Shown one piece after another: positions 16,854 through 26,906 of a stretch of 39,127 nucleotides of DNA (position 1 is its first letter; the number at the start of each line of letters is the position of its first letter). The stretch lies in the NCBI RefSeq assembly GCF_013371085.1, contig NZ_JABWCV010000030.1, positions 1-39,127 on the forward strand, given 5' to 3'. Under the pieces are notes generated by a model. It had not been told where the DNA came from. It saw only the letters and a program-made list of their open reading frames with translations, and searched no databases. Made by a program: the position numbers and the translations under genes. This DNA comes from Vreelandella maris. GTDB lineage: Bacteria > Pseudomonadota > Gammaproteobacteria > Pseudomonadales > Halomonadaceae.

Positions 16854-19586
16854 ATGAGCAAGACACCCGATACGCTAAGCACCTTAGAGGTGGGCAGTAA
16901 AACGTACCACTATTACAGCCTACCCAAAGCGGCAGAGGCACTGGGCAGCATTGACCGGCTTCCCAAGACGCTCAAAATCCTACTCGAAAATCAGCTGCGC
17001 TTCGGCGATGACGAAAGTGTGGCTGAAGAAGACATGCAGGCCCTGGTCGACTGGCAGGAAGAAGGTTATTCCAGCCGTGAAATAGGCTACCGGCCGGCAC
17101 GTGTCTTAATGCAAGATTTCACCGGCGTCCCTGGCGTGGTGGATTTAGCCTCTATGCGCGCTGCTGTCGAAAGCCTTGGCGAAGACCCAGCCAAGATCAA
17201 CCCGCTATCACCGGTCGACCTGGTCATTGACCACTCGGTAATGGTCGACAAATTTGGTAACCCCGCCGCGTTCCAAGAGAACGTGGATATCGAAATGCAG
17301 CGCAACCGTGAACGCTATGAGTTTCTGCGTTGGGGTCAGCAGGCATTCGATAACTTTAGCGTAGTACCGCCTGGCACCGGCATTTGCCACCAAGTCAACC
17401 TGGAGTATCTAGGCAGAGCGGTATGGACCAAAGACGAAGACGGCAAGACCTTCGCCTACCCCGACACGCTCGTGGGCACTGACTCCCACACCACCATGAT
17501 CAACGGCCTGGGCGTACTTGGCTGGGGTGTGGGCGGTATCGAAGCCGAAGCAGCCATGCTCGGTCAGCCGGTATCAATGCTAATCCCCGAAGTCATCGGT
17601 TTTAAATTGACGGGCAAACTACGCGAAGGCATTACCGCCACTGACTTAGTACTAACCGTTACCGAAATGCTGCGTAAAAAAGGCGTGGTAGGAAAATTTG
17701 TTGAGTTCTACGGCGACGGCTTGAAAGACCTGCCCCTGGCGGATCGCGCGACGATTGCCAATATGGCACCTGAGTATGGTGCTACCTGCGGTTTCTTCCC
17801 GGTAGACGATGAAACCCTGAACTATATGCGCCTAACCGGGCGTGAAGATGAGCAAATTGCACTGGTTGAAGCCTATAGCAAAGCCCAAGGGCTGTGGCGC
17901 GAACCCAGCGATGAGCCGATCTTCACCGATGCGCTGGAACTGGACATGACCGAGGTCGAAGCCAGTCTGGCTGGCCCCAAACGCCCGCAAGACCGTGTCG
18001 CTCTACAGGATATGGCGGCAGCCTTCGACAAGTTTATGCAGCAAGACGTCAAAGCAGATTCAACCGCTAAAGGGAAACTCTCCTCTGAAGGCGGTCAAAC
18101 CGCGGTCGGTGTGGAACGCAGCTTTGAACACGACACTAGCCAAGCCGTTAAACTTAATGACCAGGACTTTAGCCTCGACCCTGGCGCGGTGGTAATTGCG
18201 GCCATTACGTCGTGTACTAACACCTCCAACCCCAGCGTGATGATGGCAGCGGGCTTGCTGGCCCGTAAAGCACGCGAAAAAGGCCTAACCACTCAGCCTT
18301 GGGTGAAGACATCATTGGCCCCTGGCTCCAAAGTCGTCACCGATTATTTGGAAGCCGCTGGGTTAAACGACGACCTGGATGCACTGGGTTTCAACCTGGT
18401 CGGCTACGGCTGCACTACCTGTATCGGTAATTCCGGCCCCCTACCTGACGAGATTGAGCAAGCCATTAACGATGGTGACCTTGCCGTCGCTTCGGTGCTG
18501 TCTGGTAACCGGAACTTCGAAGGCCGGGTTCACCCGTTGGTTAAAACCAACTGGCTGGCCTCGCCGCCCCTGGTGGTCGCCTACGCCCTGGCCGGCAATG
18601 TTCAGCGTGACCTCACCAAGGAACCTGTTGACAAAGACAGCAGCGGCGAGCCTGTCTATCTCAAAGACATTTGGCCCACTCAAGCAGAAATCGCCAGCGC
18701 CGTTGAGAAGGTCAATACCGCGATGTTCCGTAAAGAGTACGGCGCGGTGTTTGAGGGTGACGACGTCTGGAAAGCGATCGACGTTTCAGAGAGCAAGGTC
18801 TACCAGTGGCCTGAATCGACCTACATTCAGCACCCGCCCTTCTTTGAAGGCATGGGCCGCGAGCCGGATGCCATCGAAGATGTGCACAACGCTCGTGTTC
18901 TAGCGATGCTAGGCGACTCGGTGACCACCGACCATATCTCCCCGGCGGGCGCCATCAAGCCCGACAGCCCGGCTGGCCGCTACCTGCAAGAGCACGGCGT
19001 TAAGCCGGTCGACTTCAACTCCTACGGTTCACGCCGGGGTAACCATGAAGTCATGATGCGCGGCACCTTTGCCAACGTGCGGATCAAAAATGAGATGCTC
19101 GATGGCGTTGTCGGTGGTGAAACACGCCATGTGCCCAGTGGCGAACAGATGGCTATTTATGACGCGGCCATGAAGTACAAAGAGGAAGGCAAGCCGCTGG
19201 TCGTGATTGCCGGGAAAGAGTACGGCACCGGCTCTTCACGGGATTGGGCAGCCAAAGGCACACGCTTGCTGGGCGTTCGCGCGGTGATCGCCGAATCCTT
19301 TGAGCGCATCCACCGCTCTAACCTGATCGGCATGGGCGTTGTACCGCTACAGTTTGCCGAGGGGGAAAGCCGCCAAACGTTAGGATTAACGGGCGATGAA
19401 GAAATTTCGATTGCCGGTTTAAGCGATTTGACGCCGGGTGGCACCGTCAAAGTCGTGATCAAAAATGCCGACGGGGAACGTAGCGTTGATGCCAAGTGCC
19501 GAATTGACACGGTAAACGAGCTGGCTTACTACCGCCACGGTGGTATCCTTCACTACGTGCTGCGCAAGATGATCGGCGCAGCCTAA
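16854..19586 (+). CDS. acnA: Aconitate hydratase A
   Basis: This [4Fe-4S] enzyme interconverts citrate and isocitrate in the TCA cycle. AcnA/IRP1-type aconitases are the stress-resistant form, and the apo-protein can bind mRNA. It is 910 aa. The three cluster cysteines are in [14 protein letters not shown] and [13 protein letters not shown]. The swivel domain carries [16 protein letters not shown] and [47 protein letters not shown] lies 6-7 nt upstream of the ATG. It is divergent from trxB and ends in a strong terminator against the malic enzyme gene. The upstream region carries a sigma-32-like promoter and a tandem repeat, suggesting stress-linked expression. AcnB and methylcitrate dehydratase AcnD have different architectures, so AcnA is secure. 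Confidence 0.96.
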   Translation: MSKTPDTLSTLEVGSKTYHYYSLPKAAEALGSIDRLPKTLKILLENQLRFGDDESVAEEDMQALVDWQEEGYSSREIGYRPARVLMQDFTGVPGVVDLASMRAAVESLGEDPAKINPLSPVDLVIDHSVMVDKFGNPAAFQENVDIEMQRNRERYEFLRWGQQAFDNFSVVPPGTGICHQVNLEYLGRAVWTKDEDGKTFAYPDTLVGTDSHTTMINGLGVLGWGVGGIEAEAAMLGQPVSMLIPEVIGFKLTGKLREGITATDLVLTVTEMLRKKGVVGKFVEFYGDGLKDLPLADRATIANMAPEYGATCGFFPVDDETLNYMRLTGREDEQIALVEAYSKAQGLWREPSDEPIFTDALELDMTEVEASLAGPKRPQDRVALQDMAAAFDKFMQQDVKADSTAKGKLSSEGGQTAVGVERSFEHDTSQAVKLNDQDFSLDPGAVVIAAITSCTNTSNPSVMMAAGLLARKAREKGLTTQPWVKTSLAPGSKVVTDYLEAAGLNDDLDALGFNLVGYGCTTCIGNSGPLPDEIEQAINDGDLAVASVLSGNRNFEGRVHPLVKTNWLASPPLVVAYALAGNVQRDLTKEPVDKDSSGEPVYLKDIWPTQAEIASAVEKVNTAMFRKEYGAVFEGDDVWKAIDVSESKVYQWPESTYIQHPPFFEGMGREPDAIEDVHNARVLAMLGDSVTTDHISPAGAIKPDSPAGRYLQEHGVKPVDFNSYGSRRGNHEVMMRGTFANVRIKNEMLDGVVGGETRHVPSGEQMAIYDAAMKYKEEGKPLVVIAGKEYGTGSSRDWAAKGTRLLGVRAVIAESFERIHRSNLIGMGVVPLQFAEGESRQTLGLTGDEEISIAGLSDLTPGGTVKVVIKNADGERSVDAKCRIDTVNELAYYRHGGILHYVLRKMIGAA

Positions 19587-19610
19587 GGGTAAAACCTACC
19601 AATGCTTGCA

Positions 19611-19638
19611 GCCCCCACCTCGGTGGGGGCTTTTTTTT
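19611..19638 (+). terminator. Rho-independent terminator of acnA
   Basis: GCCCCCACC and GGTGGGGGC form a GC-rich stem followed by TTTTTTTT, 24 bp after the acnA stop. The minus strand has no T-tract on its side, so the convergent malic enzyme gene is not clearly served by it. Confidence 0.93.
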
Positions 19639-19640
19639 GT

Positions 19641-21320
19641 TTAGAATGCGCGGCGGCGATAGGTGCGGTAATCCGGCGACCAGGACGCCTTTTCAATCAA
19701 CTCACGCAGCGTCGTGCCGCTGGTTTTCAGCGCCACGCCGTTCTGCTGCGCCTGCGCAGCGACTTCAAAGGCAATCGACTTACTGATATCGCGAATACGC
19801 GATAGAGGTGGCAGCAGCGCGCCTTTGCCCTCTTTGACCAACGGTGCTTCACGGGCCAGCGCCCGAGAGGCGCTCATCAGCATCTCATCGGTGACTCGGT
19901 TGGCACTGGCGGCAATGACCCCTAAACCTATACCTGGGAAGATATAGGCGTTGTTGCACTGGGCGATCGGGTAAGTGCGGCCGTTGTAAACCACCGGCGC
20001 GAAGGGGCTACCGGTGGCTACCAGCGCTTGACCATCGGTCCAGCGGATAACATCTTCCGGCACCGCCTCTGCTTGCGAGGTCGGGTTGGAGAGCGGCATG
20101 ATCACCGGATGCTCACAGCCCGCGTGCATAGTGCGAACAACTTGCTCGGTGAAGATGCCACGCTGACCACACACACCAATCAATACCGTTGGTTTGATCT
20201 GCGCAATCGTCTCCTCCAGTCCTTGGCCATTCCAGCCAACCACCAAGGAGGGGTCGTGGGCCAGGCGTCGCTGGAAGTCGCGCTGCCACGCTTGATCGCT
20301 GGTCATTAAACCGTCCCGATCAACAATAAAAATGCGGGCGCGGGCTTCGCTCTCGGTCAAGCCTTCGGCTTCCATGGCCACCACCACCTGCTCGGCGATG
20401 CCACAACCTGCCGATCCCCCACCGACAAACACCACACGCTGCTGAGCAATGGTTTCTTCGCGCGCTTGGCAAGCCGCCATCAAAGTACCGACCACCACCG
20501 ACGCGGTGCCCTGTACATCGTCGTTAAAGCAGCACAGTTCATTACGATAACGCTCAAGCAGCGGCACCGCATTGGCCTGGGCAAAGTCTTCAAATTGCAG
20601 CAGCACGTTAGGCCAACGGCGCTTCACGGCGGCAATAAACTCCGCCATGAAAGCATCGTACTCTTCCTGCCCTACCCGCTCGTGGCGCCAACCCATGTAC
20701 ATGGGGTCATCCAGCAGCGCTTTGTTGTTGGTACCCACATCGATCATGATCGGCAGCGTGTAGGCAGGGCTGATGCCACCACAGGCGGTATACAGTGCCA
20801 GTTTACCAATCGGAATTCCCATGCCCCCGATTCCCTGGTCACCCAGCCCCAAAATCCGCTCACCATCCGTCACCACGATGACCTTGACGTTATCTTTCGT
20901 GGCGCTGCGCAGGATGTCATCCATATGCTCGCGGTCAGGGTAGCTAATAAACAGACCACGGTGGTTGCGATAAATATTGGAGAATTCCTGACATGCCTGA
21001 CCGACCGTGGGGGTATAGATAATCGGCAGCATCTCTTCAAGGTGCTGAGACACCAAACGGAAATAGAGCGTTTCGTTGTCATCTTGAATGGCGCGCAGAT
21101 GGATGTGTTTCTCAAGGTCACTATGGCACTGCTGGTACTGGCGATAGACCCGCTCCAGCTGATCCTCAATGGTTTCCACCTTTTGCGGCAGCAAGCCAAT
21201 CAGGTTAAACGCTAGGCGCTCCTGTTGAGTAAACGCGCTGCCTTTGTTCAATAGCGGCATTTCGAGCAGAGAAGGACCGGCGTAAGGAAGGTATAAGGGG
21301 CGTTTACTCTGGGTAGTCAT
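19641..21320 (-). CDS. maeA: NAD-dependent malic enzyme
   Basis: This enzyme oxidatively decarboxylates malate to pyruvate, linking the TCA cycle to pyruvate pools. It is 559 aa from the ATG at 21320, preferred because GAGA lies 6 nt upstream. An ATG two codons earlier abuts that site. The malic enzyme signature [16 protein letters not shown], the N-terminal [17 protein letters not shown] with the catalytic Tyr, and the nucleotide fold [18 protein letters not shown] are all present. The length and N-terminus ([17 protein letters not shown]) match the SfcA/MaeA type of about 560 aa rather than the larger MaeB with a phosphotransacetylase domain. NAD preference is inferred from family membership. 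It is convergent with acnA. Confidence 0.92.
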   Translation of the reverse strand: MTTQSKRPLYLPYAGPSLLEMPLLNKGSAFTQQERLAFNLIGLLPQKVETIEDQLERVYRQYQQCHSDLEKHIHLRAIQDDNETLYFRLVSQHLEEMLPIIYTPTVGQACQEFSNIYRNHRGLFISYPDREHMDDILRSATKDNVKVIVVTDGERILGLGDQGIGGMGIPIGKLALYTACGGISPAYTLPIMIDVGTNNKALLDDPMYMGWRHERVGQEEYDAFMAEFIAAVKRRWPNVLLQFEDFAQANAVPLLERYRNELCCFNDDVQGTASVVVGTLMAACQAREETIAQQRVVFVGGGSAGCGIAEQVVVAMEAEGLTESEARARIFIVDRDGLMTSDQAWQRDFQRRLAHDPSLVVGWNGQGLEETIAQIKPTVLIGVCGQRGIFTEQVVRTMHAGCEHPVIMPLSNPTSQAEAVPEDVIRWTDGQALVATGSPFAPVVYNGRTYPIAQCNNAYIFPGIGLGVIAASANRVTDEMLMSASRALAREAPLVKEGKGALLPPLSRIRDISKSIAFEVAAQAQQNGVALKTSGTTLRELIEKASWSPDYRTYRRRAF

Positions 21321-21346
21321 AAGCATTCTCTTTTTATGTCAATCAC

Positions 21347-21361
21347 TGCTGCAATGCAGCA
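21347..21361. repeat. Inverted repeat upstream of maeA
   Basis: TGCTGC-AAT-GCAGCA is a perfect 6-bp inverted repeat with a 3-bp centre, 27 bp upstream of the preferred maeA start. It could be an operator or leader hairpin. No clear promoter was assigned nearby. Confidence 0.4.
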
Positions 21362-21440
21362 ACATCGGGCGTTTGCGGCGTTTGGGCTTAATGTAACATG
21401 CTCCTGCTACAAAGGTAGAAGAGAGCGACGTTGTTAACAT

Positions 21441-21479
21441 AAAAACGCCCCGGTTGAATAAGCTTCAAACCAGGGCGTC
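21441..21479 (-). terminator. Rho-independent terminator of the YeeE/YedE transporter gene
   Basis: On the minus strand ACGCCCTGGTT pairs with AACCGGGGCGT and the stem continues inward with one bulged T to a short loop, followed by TTTTTA. It is 31 bp past the transporter stop codon. Confidence 0.9.
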
Positions 21480-21510
21480 ATCTAACTATTTTAGTGCTTT
21501 TAAACTAGTT

Positions 21511-22722
21511 TTAGCTGGTTTTAGCGGTGGGTTTGCGGCCTTCTACGCCGCTAAAAAAGAAAGGCCTTAACTTAACACCCAGCATGTTGCCCGCGAACGC
21601 AGCCACCAACCATACCCAGCCATGCAGGCTGCCAGACGCAATGCCGCTGAAGTAGGCGCCGATATTGCAGCCATACGCCAAGCGGGCGCCATACCCCAAC
21701 AGGAGGCCACCAACGATTGCCGCCAGAAGAGATTTCAATGGAATCTTGAAGTTAGGCGCAAAGCGACCGGCCAAGCTGGCGGCGGCAAGTGCCCCCAGCA
21801 TTATGCCTACGTTCATTACCGTGGTTATATCGCTCCATACGCTGGCTTCAAGGGCCGCCGCATTCCCCGGCGCTTGCCAATAGCCCCATTGGCTTACATC
21901 GCCACCAACGAGCGCATAGCTCTTTGCACCCCACAGTGCGAACGCAGAGGTAATTCCCCATGGGCGGCCAGCCAATGCCAAGGTGACAAAATTCAGCAAC
22001 GCCAACGCCACGGCACCCGCCACCAGTGGCCAAGGCCCTGTCAGCCACCGCTCAGCACCCTGTTTATTGACGGCAGGCGCCTGCTCTAACTGACCATGGC
22101 GGCGCTTCTCCATCACCCAGGTGAAAGCAGCAATCGCAGCAAACAGCACCAGACTAATCGCAACCCCGCCGCTTACCCCAGCCACGTTGACCAACGATAC
22201 CGGCTGAAAGGCCGGCAAACTCTGCCACCAGGCAAAATGCGCCGAACCAATCACCGAGCCGACAATAAAGAACACCAAGGTGATCAACATACGTGCGTTA
22301 CCACCGCCCGCGGTAAAAAGCGTACCAGAAGCACAACCACCGCCTAACTGCATGCCCAACCCGAATAAGAACGCCCCCACCAGCACGGAGATACCGATAG
22401 GCGCGACAAAGCCCGACACTTCATTACCAAACAGCGTGCCCGCTCCCAACGCAGGGAAAAACAGCACCACCGCAATCGCCAGCATCACCATCTGGGCACG
22501 CAAGCCGCGCCCTCGCCGTTCGGTAATAAATACCCGCCACGCCGAGGTAAAGCCAAAGGCAGCATGATAAAGCACCATGCCAAACAGCCCACCGACAATC
22601 ATCAACAGGCCCGTATTGGCCTCAAACACTACTCCTATAAGCAACGCGCCAAGCACAATCGCCGCTGTGGCGATGAGCGGCACGCGGTAACTCTGCGGCG
22701 CAGCAACCGTCGTTGTAGACAT
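21511..22722 (-). CDS. YeeE/YedE family (TsuA-like) sulfur-compound transporter
   Basis: Inner membrane permease, 403 aa, with roughly ten to twelve hydrophobic segments in two homologous halves. Each half carries the family's Cys-Gly signature: GMQLGGGCASGTLFTAGGGN (about residue 125-145) and GYGARLAYGCNIGAYFSG (about 340-360). In the characterised member TsuA such conserved cysteines relay thiosulfate through the membrane. Others are linked to selenium or sulfur metabolism. No TusA-like partner or sulfur gene lies beside it, so the substrate (thiosulfate is most likely) is inferred from the family only. The gene has its own terminator, and a hairpin separates it from the upstream perM. Confidence 0.85.
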   Translation of the reverse strand: MSTTTVAAPQSYRVPLIATAAIVLGALLIGVVFEANTGLLMIVGGLFGMVLYHAAFGFTSAWRVFITERRGRGLRAQMVMLAIAVVLFFPALGAGTLFGNEVSGFVAPIGISVLVGAFLFGLGMQLGGGCASGTLFTAGGGNARMLITLVFFIVGSVIGSAHFAWWQSLPAFQPVSLVNVAGVSGGVAISLVLFAAIAAFTWVMEKRRHGQLEQAPAVNKQGAERWLTGPWPLVAGAVALALLNFVTLALAGRPWGITSAFALWGAKSYALVGGDVSQWGYWQAPGNAAALEASVWSDITTVMNVGIMLGALAAASLAGRFAPNFKIPLKSLLAAIVGGLLLGYGARLAYGCNIGAYFSGIASGSLHGWVWLVAAFAGNMLGVKLRPFFFSGVEGRKPTAKTS

Positions 22723-22741
22723 ACATTCACCTTTATCAATG

Positions 22742-22771
22742 CCAAAAGCGCCTGTTCACGAACAGGCGCTT
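22742..22771 (-). terminator. Hairpin terminator downstream of perM
   Basis: On the minus strand AAGCGCCTGTT pairs perfectly with AACAGGCGCTT around a CGTG loop (11-bp stem) and is followed by TTGGC, a short T-run. It lies about 107 bp after the perM stop and 20 bp before the YeeE/YedE start, so it may also reduce read-through into that gene. Confidence 0.7.
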
Positions 22772-22877
22772 CCAGACAGAATGGATCCAGTTAATACGGA
22801 TAATGATGACAAGCTTAACGCTGCTAATAATCGGCGTACAATTATTTGTGCAGCTGTATTTACGACAATTAACATAT

Positions 22878-23891
22878 TTACTGGCTTTCTTCCTCTCGAG
22901 TGACGTATAGCCTGTTCACCAACACAAACGCCACCACCGTCAGCGGTGCGGCCAAAATCAGGCCGGCTAAACCAAACAGAGTACTGGCCGCAAACAGCGA
23001 AAAAAGCAGCATGGCGGGGGGCAAGTGAACAGCGCGCTGCTGTACCAGCGGCTGTAAAATATTGCCCTCTATCTGCTGAATAATCGTATACGCAATCAGC
23101 ACAAACAGCGTGGTTTGAGGGCTCACCGTGAAGGCAAGCAACAACGCAGGAATAGCGGCAATCAGAGGCCCCACCAGAGGCACAAAATCCAATAGCCCAG
23201 CCACTAACCCCAAGCCAAGCGGCGCTGGCACGCCTAACAGCCACATGCTGACACCCACTAAAAGCCCAGTGACCACCATGGCCACTAACTGCCCGCCAAG
23301 CCAATAGCGAAGCGCCTTACCGCTCTCATCCAGCGCTTCACCCAAACGTGGGCGGCTTTTAATGGGCGCGAGTAGCAATAAACCACGGCGATAAAGACCC
23401 GGCTGTGCAGCAAAATAAACCATGCCAACGATAAGCGCGAAAAAGCTGACAACACTGCCCCCCATGGAGACCACCATCATCCCAACTTGCGAAATGCCAT
23501 TTCCAAATAAATCTCTCGCCCGCCCAGCCGCGTCATCAAGCAGGGGCGCTAGCTGCGACCCTTCAAGCCTTTCCTGAAGCTGTTCCCATGCCTCAGGCAA
23601 TAGAACAGCCAGTGACTCCAACTCAGCAGACACCTGCGCGCCAAATGCCCAACTAACTAAGCCTAGCGACAGGGTTAGCGTAATAATCACCGTTAACAGT
23701 GCCAGCCACCGGGGCACGCCTAGCCTCAAAAGTGGCGTCATACCCGTTTGCAATATACAGGCGCCCACCACTGCGCCAAAAATCAGGATCAGTAGTCCAA
23801 CAAGCTTCCAAAGCATTAACGCGACGACCGCCAGCGTTAAGGCTATTAATGCACATTCCGTAAACGACTGATGTCGATACCTTGACCGCAT
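22878..23891 (-). CDS. AI-2E family transporter (PerM-like permease)
   Basis: Inner membrane protein of 337 aa with about eight hydrophobic segments and the extracytoplasmic/helical insert typical of the AI-2E/PerM (formerly UPF0118) family. The family includes TqsA (autoinducer-2 export), PerM and Na+/H+ antiporter-like members, so the substrate cannot be named. The end-of-family motifs are visible: GLLDFVPLVGPLIAAIPALLLA and IIQQIEGNILQPLVQ. The ATG at 23891 (MRSRYRHQSF) is preferred because AAAGGGA lies 7 nt upstream. The open frame extends 38 codons further but without a ribosome site. Between its start and trpS lie a tandem duplication and the trpS terminator. Confidence 0.85.
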   Translation of the reverse strand: MRSRYRHQSFTECALIALTLAVVALMLWKLVGLLILIFGAVVGACILQTGMTPLLRLGVPRWLALLTVIITLTLSLGLVSWAFGAQVSAELESLAVLLPEAWEQLQERLEGSQLAPLLDDAAGRARDLFGNGISQVGMMVVSMGGSVVSFFALIVGMVYFAAQPGLYRRGLLLLAPIKSRPRLGEALDESGKALRYWLGGQLVAMVVTGLLVGVSMWLLGVPAPLGLGLVAGLLDFVPLVGPLIAAIPALLLAFTVSPQTTLFVLIAYTIIQQIEGNILQPLVQQRAVHLPPAMLLFSLFAASTLFGLAGLILAAPLTVVAFVLVNRLYVTREEESQ

Positions 23892-23983
23892 ACAATATTC
23901 CCTTTGTGGATGCGTTGCTTTTGCGAAGCTAAATACGTATCTGAGAAATACATAGCCTACGTGATAAGCACTATAGGCCATCA

Positions 23984-24015
23984 GCACAACCATGCTCATG
24001 CACAACCATGCTCAT
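23984..24015. repeat. Perfect tandem 16-bp duplication upstream of perM
   Basis: GCACAACCATGCTCAT occurs twice head-to-tail (23984-23999 and 24000-24015) with no mismatch, about 95 bp upstream of the perM start. It lies in the 292-bp gap between perM and trpS, which otherwise holds only the trpS terminator. Identity suggests a recent duplication. Confidence 0.9.
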
Positions 24016-24090
24016 TTAGTTAATGACTGACGCCACCGATTGAAGGCTGAGCTATCACTAACAGCCTAGTTAGCAGCAAAGCGCGAGGCC

Positions 24091-24129
24091 CGAAACAAAC
24101 GAAGCCCTTTCCAAGCGGAAGGGGCTTCG
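24091..24129 (-). terminator. Rho-independent terminator of trpS
   Basis: On the minus strand CGAAGCCCCTTCC pairs with GGAAAGGGCTTCG (13-bp stem with one G-U, 4-nt loop), followed by TTTGTTTC. It is about 55 bp downstream of the trpS stop. Confidence 0.85.
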
Positions 24130-24183
24130 TCGTTACTGCTAGATGACTAACAGGTCACTACGGTGAATGGCAGTGTTCAGATA

Positions 24184-25206
24184 TTAAACAAACCGCCCCA
24201 GGCCAACGGCAGCACGTAAGCGATCTATCGTTACTGCCGCTTCTTCGCGCGCCCGCTCTGCGCCTTTCTGAAGTACCGCTTCAATATGAGCGGGATCTTC
24301 CATTAACGCGTTATAGCGTTCACGGGGCGCGCTTAAGTGAGCGTTCAAGTACTCAAACACTTGGTTTTTCGCATCACCCCAGCCAATGCCTGCAGCATAC
24401 TGCTCGCGGAGGCTGGCGGTCTCTTGCGCCGTCGCAAAAGCGGAGTAAATTTGGAACAGCGTGCAGGTGTCTGGATCTTTCGGCTCACCGGGTTCCAGTG
24501 AGTTGGTCTTGATCTTACGTACCAGCTTTTGCAGCTTTTTCTCAGGAGCAAAGAGCGGAATCGTATTATCATAGCTTTTGGACATCTTGCGCCCATCCAA
24601 ACCATTCAGAAGCTGCGTTTTCTCGTCAACGACGGCTTCTGGGAGGACAAAATGCTGGCCCTTATAGAGATGATTAAAGCGCCCGGCGATATCACGGGCC
24701 ATTTCGATATGCTGAATTTGGTCACGCCCCACCGGTACTTTATTGGCGTTGAACATCAATATATCGGCCGCCATCAGCACGGGGTAACCAAACAGCCCCA
24801 TGGTGATGCCTTTATCTGGGTCTTGGTTTTCCGCCTCTTCGTTCTCAGCCACCGCCGCTTTGTAGGCATGGGCGCGGTTCATCAAACCCTTGGCGCATAC
24901 GCAAGAGAGCATCCAGGTGAGCTCAGGGATTTCTGGTATATCCGACTGGCGATAGAAAATCGCGTTATCAGTATCCAACCCAAGTGCCAGCCATGTGGCA
25001 GCAATTTCCAGGCGAGATTCCTGTACGCGCTTGGGGTCTGGGCACTTGATAAGCGCGTGGTAATCAGCCAAAAAATAAAACGACTGAACGTTGGGATCCT
25101 GGCTTGCCTCAATGGCGGGCTTGATCGCCCCAACGTAGTTACCTAAATGGGGAGTGCCGGTGGTGGTGATACCGGTGAGGACGCGGGTTTTGTTAGACGC
25201 TTGCAT
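24184..25206 (-). CDS. trpS: Tryptophan--tRNA ligase
   Basis: Class I aminoacyl-tRNA synthetase charging tRNA-Trp. It is 340 aa. The HIGH-equivalent is [12 protein letters not shown] near the N-terminus and the KMSKS loop is intact in [29 protein letters not shown] and [19 protein letters not shown] also match the family. The ATG sits inside a perfect 13-bp palindrome, GCATAT-G-ATATGC (25203-25215). AAGGA lies about 11 nt upstream, a long spacing. It is placed between the pilin operon and perM and has its own terminator. It is not part of the Pseudomonas-like order. Confidence 0.96.
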   Translation of the reverse strand: MQASNKTRVLTGITTTGTPHLGNYVGAIKPAIEASQDPNVQSFYFLADYHALIKCPDPKRVQESRLEIAATWLALGLDTDNAIFYRQSDIPEIPELTWMLSCVCAKGLMNRAHAYKAAVAENEEAENQDPDKGITMGLFGYPVLMAADILMFNANKVPVGRDQIQHIEMARDIAGRFNHLYKGQHFVLPEAVVDEKTQLLNGLDGRKMSKSYDNTIPLFAPEKKLQKLVRKIKTNSLEPGEPKDPDTCTLFQIYSAFATAQETASLREQYAAGIGWGDAKNQVFEYLNAHLSAPRERYNALMEDPAHIEAVLQKGAERAREEAAVTIDRLRAAVGLGRFV

Positions 25207-25277
25207 ATGATATGCAGATCCTTCAGGGTGTAAAAAGGCCTAACATACCATAGGTGCTAATCGACATATATTCTCGA

Positions 25278-26906
25278 TCATCGCCATTGCCAATTAAAAC
25301 CATTGCCGCTCTCACCGGCTGTCTCTGTTTCAATGGCTTGGCTATCTGCGACCACATTTTCTTCGTTATAAATTATTCGGCTGTCATTAAGCGCATCAAT
25401 TTCCTGTGCCCAAATACTACCTGTCACACGGCTCGAATTTATTGACACCTTCCCGCCGGGCGCATAGATATTACCTACCAAGTGACTGCCACTGTTGACG
25501 GCGACTGCATCGCCCACCCCCGAGTAACTGGAGTTGATCGTTAGCGGCGGTGCGCCGGCTCGTGTTGGTTTTGTATCACCTAATTGGAAATTAGACCCTA
25601 GCTCCGTTTTCCCTTTCACAAAAAGCTCAAGGTGAGCATTGTCTTCGACCACTAAGCCATTTCTTCCACCACCGCTAACATTAAACTCACCTTCTACCAC
25701 CATTCGAAGCTGAGCAGGATTTGCTTGGCTATCGCTTTCAAGTCCCGAGACAATGAAGGTAGGGTTACCCGTTAACGTTAAATTATTGACAACAATAGTG
25801 TTGTCAATAACTTGAGAGTGCTCAGTCCAGCCAACCTGACTGCTATCACATGAAACATAGTTATTATTGCAAATATTAAAACCCAATAAGCCCCGGAAAA
25901 AGTTTACGAAAAAGTTCAAAATGCATGGTAAATCAAAAAAACGACATTGACTAAACACCGGCGACCCGGACGAGCGAGTTTCTTCATCATAAAAAAATAA
26001 TCCTTCAGGCGTTAATGACCATTGCCTTCTTTTATCAGTACCCATTTTTATGTTGCCAACGCTATCACCGTATTGCTGTTTAAGATTCTCAACTTCAACA
26101 CTCAAGCCTTGAGAATCTAGGTAAAGATCGCAACGTTGGGGCGAGCTTTTCGTTATCACCTCTTCTCCCCAGACCCTAGTCCCTCCCCCATGAATAATAG
26201 CGCCTTGAGCATATGCATTACCTGTAATGACCGAAGAGCCAGTTAATATAATATCCCGTTGAGATCGCACATTACCGTAAGCGTCAGCATCTCCGTCTAA
26301 CGTAATGCGATCACCTTGCTCACTGCCTAAATTATAGAGAAGATTGTAAGTTTGTGAGTCAGCCGAAATAAATCCTGCGGGATCTTGTGAACATACTGTG
26401 TCGTTAGAGCTACAGCTAGCAGCCAACGAGCTTCCATTGAGTAGGACTTGCCGACATGCCAAGAAGGGCGAACGAAAGTTCTGCGCAGCTCCTGATGCAT
26501 TGAAAGTAATCACTGTAGGTGCTTTAGCGCCCGCCTGCGCTCCCCATGCTTCTAACGTAATTTGGTCGCCGCTGCGAGACACATTCACTATCAGGTTGCT
26601 ATCAGCTTCACTCAGACGATTGCCCGAAAGAGCTATTAATTCATCTTCGCTAAGGGTTTTGCTCTCTCCATCATCTAGATCAGCCAAGCTATTTTTTAAA
26701 AACTCGGTTAAGCTGTCATTGTTTTCATCACTGACAGCACCAGCTATAAAACCCTCACCACTCATTTGTGATTGAACGGACGCACGATAGTTGCCTGCCA
26801 ACCGCTCATCAATCAATGCGCTCTGCATCCCTGACATGCCAAGCATCAGCGCACCAGAAAGCAGTGCCATCACAATCACTAATGCAGCGCCTTGCTGCTG
26901 TTTCAT
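25278..26906 (-). CDS. pilX: PilX-type minor pilin fused to a large Cys-rich beta-solenoid-like region
   Basis: Last gene of the minor-pilin operon, 542 aa, far longer than classical PilX (about 170-200 aa). Residues 1-6 form a short prepilin leader MKQQQG before AALVIVMALLSGALMLGMSGMQSALIDERLAGNYR, the membrane/core helix of PilX N-terminal domains. From about 145 on, the chain is rich in Ser, Asn, Gly and Val with short repeats such as ITLDGDADAYGNVRSQRDI, LTGSSVITGNAYAQG and SGSHLVGNIYAPGGKVSIN, as in stacked beta-helix domains. Eight cysteines (151, 165, 172, 259, 321, 328, 346, 353) could form disulfides. An unusual hydrophobic patch lies at 323-345. Codon use is clearly AT-richer than neighbouring genes. 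The start overlaps pilW by 4 bp. PilY1 is absent, so this protein may supply the tip or adhesin surface. That role is inference. Confidence 0.8.
   Translation of the reverse strand: MKQQQGAALVIVMALLSGALMLGMSGMQSALIDERLAGNYRASVQSQMSGEGFIAGAVSDENNDSLTEFLKNSLADLDDGESKTLSEDELIALSGNRLSEADSNLIVNVSRSGDQITLEAWGAQAGAKAPTVITFNASGAAQNFRSPFLACRQVLLNGSSLAASCSSNDTVCSQDPAGFISADSQTYNLLYNLGSEQGDRITLDGDADAYGNVRSQRDIILTGSSVITGNAYAQGAIIHGGGTRVWGEEVITKSSPQRCDLYLDSQGLSVEVENLKQQYGDSVGNIKMGTDKRRQWSLTPEGLFFYDEETRSSGSPVFSQCRFFDLPCILNFFVNFFRGLLGFNICNNNYVSCDSSQVGWTEHSQVIDNTIVVNNLTLTGNPTFIVSGLESDSQANPAQLRMVVEGEFNVSGGGRNGLVVEDNAHLELFVKGKTELGSNFQLGDTKPTRAGAPPLTINSSYSGVGDAVAVNSGSHLVGNIYAPGGKVSINSSRVTGSIWAQEIDALNDSRIIYNEENVVADSQAIETETAGESGNGFNWQWR

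Noticed and set aside
20466..21215. 249-codon open frame on the plus strand
   Set aside because: Antisense shadow of the malic enzyme gene.
22756..23304. 182-codon minus-strand frame
   Set aside because: It overlaps perM in another frame and crosses the perM terminator. perM has the family motifs and a good ribosome site.
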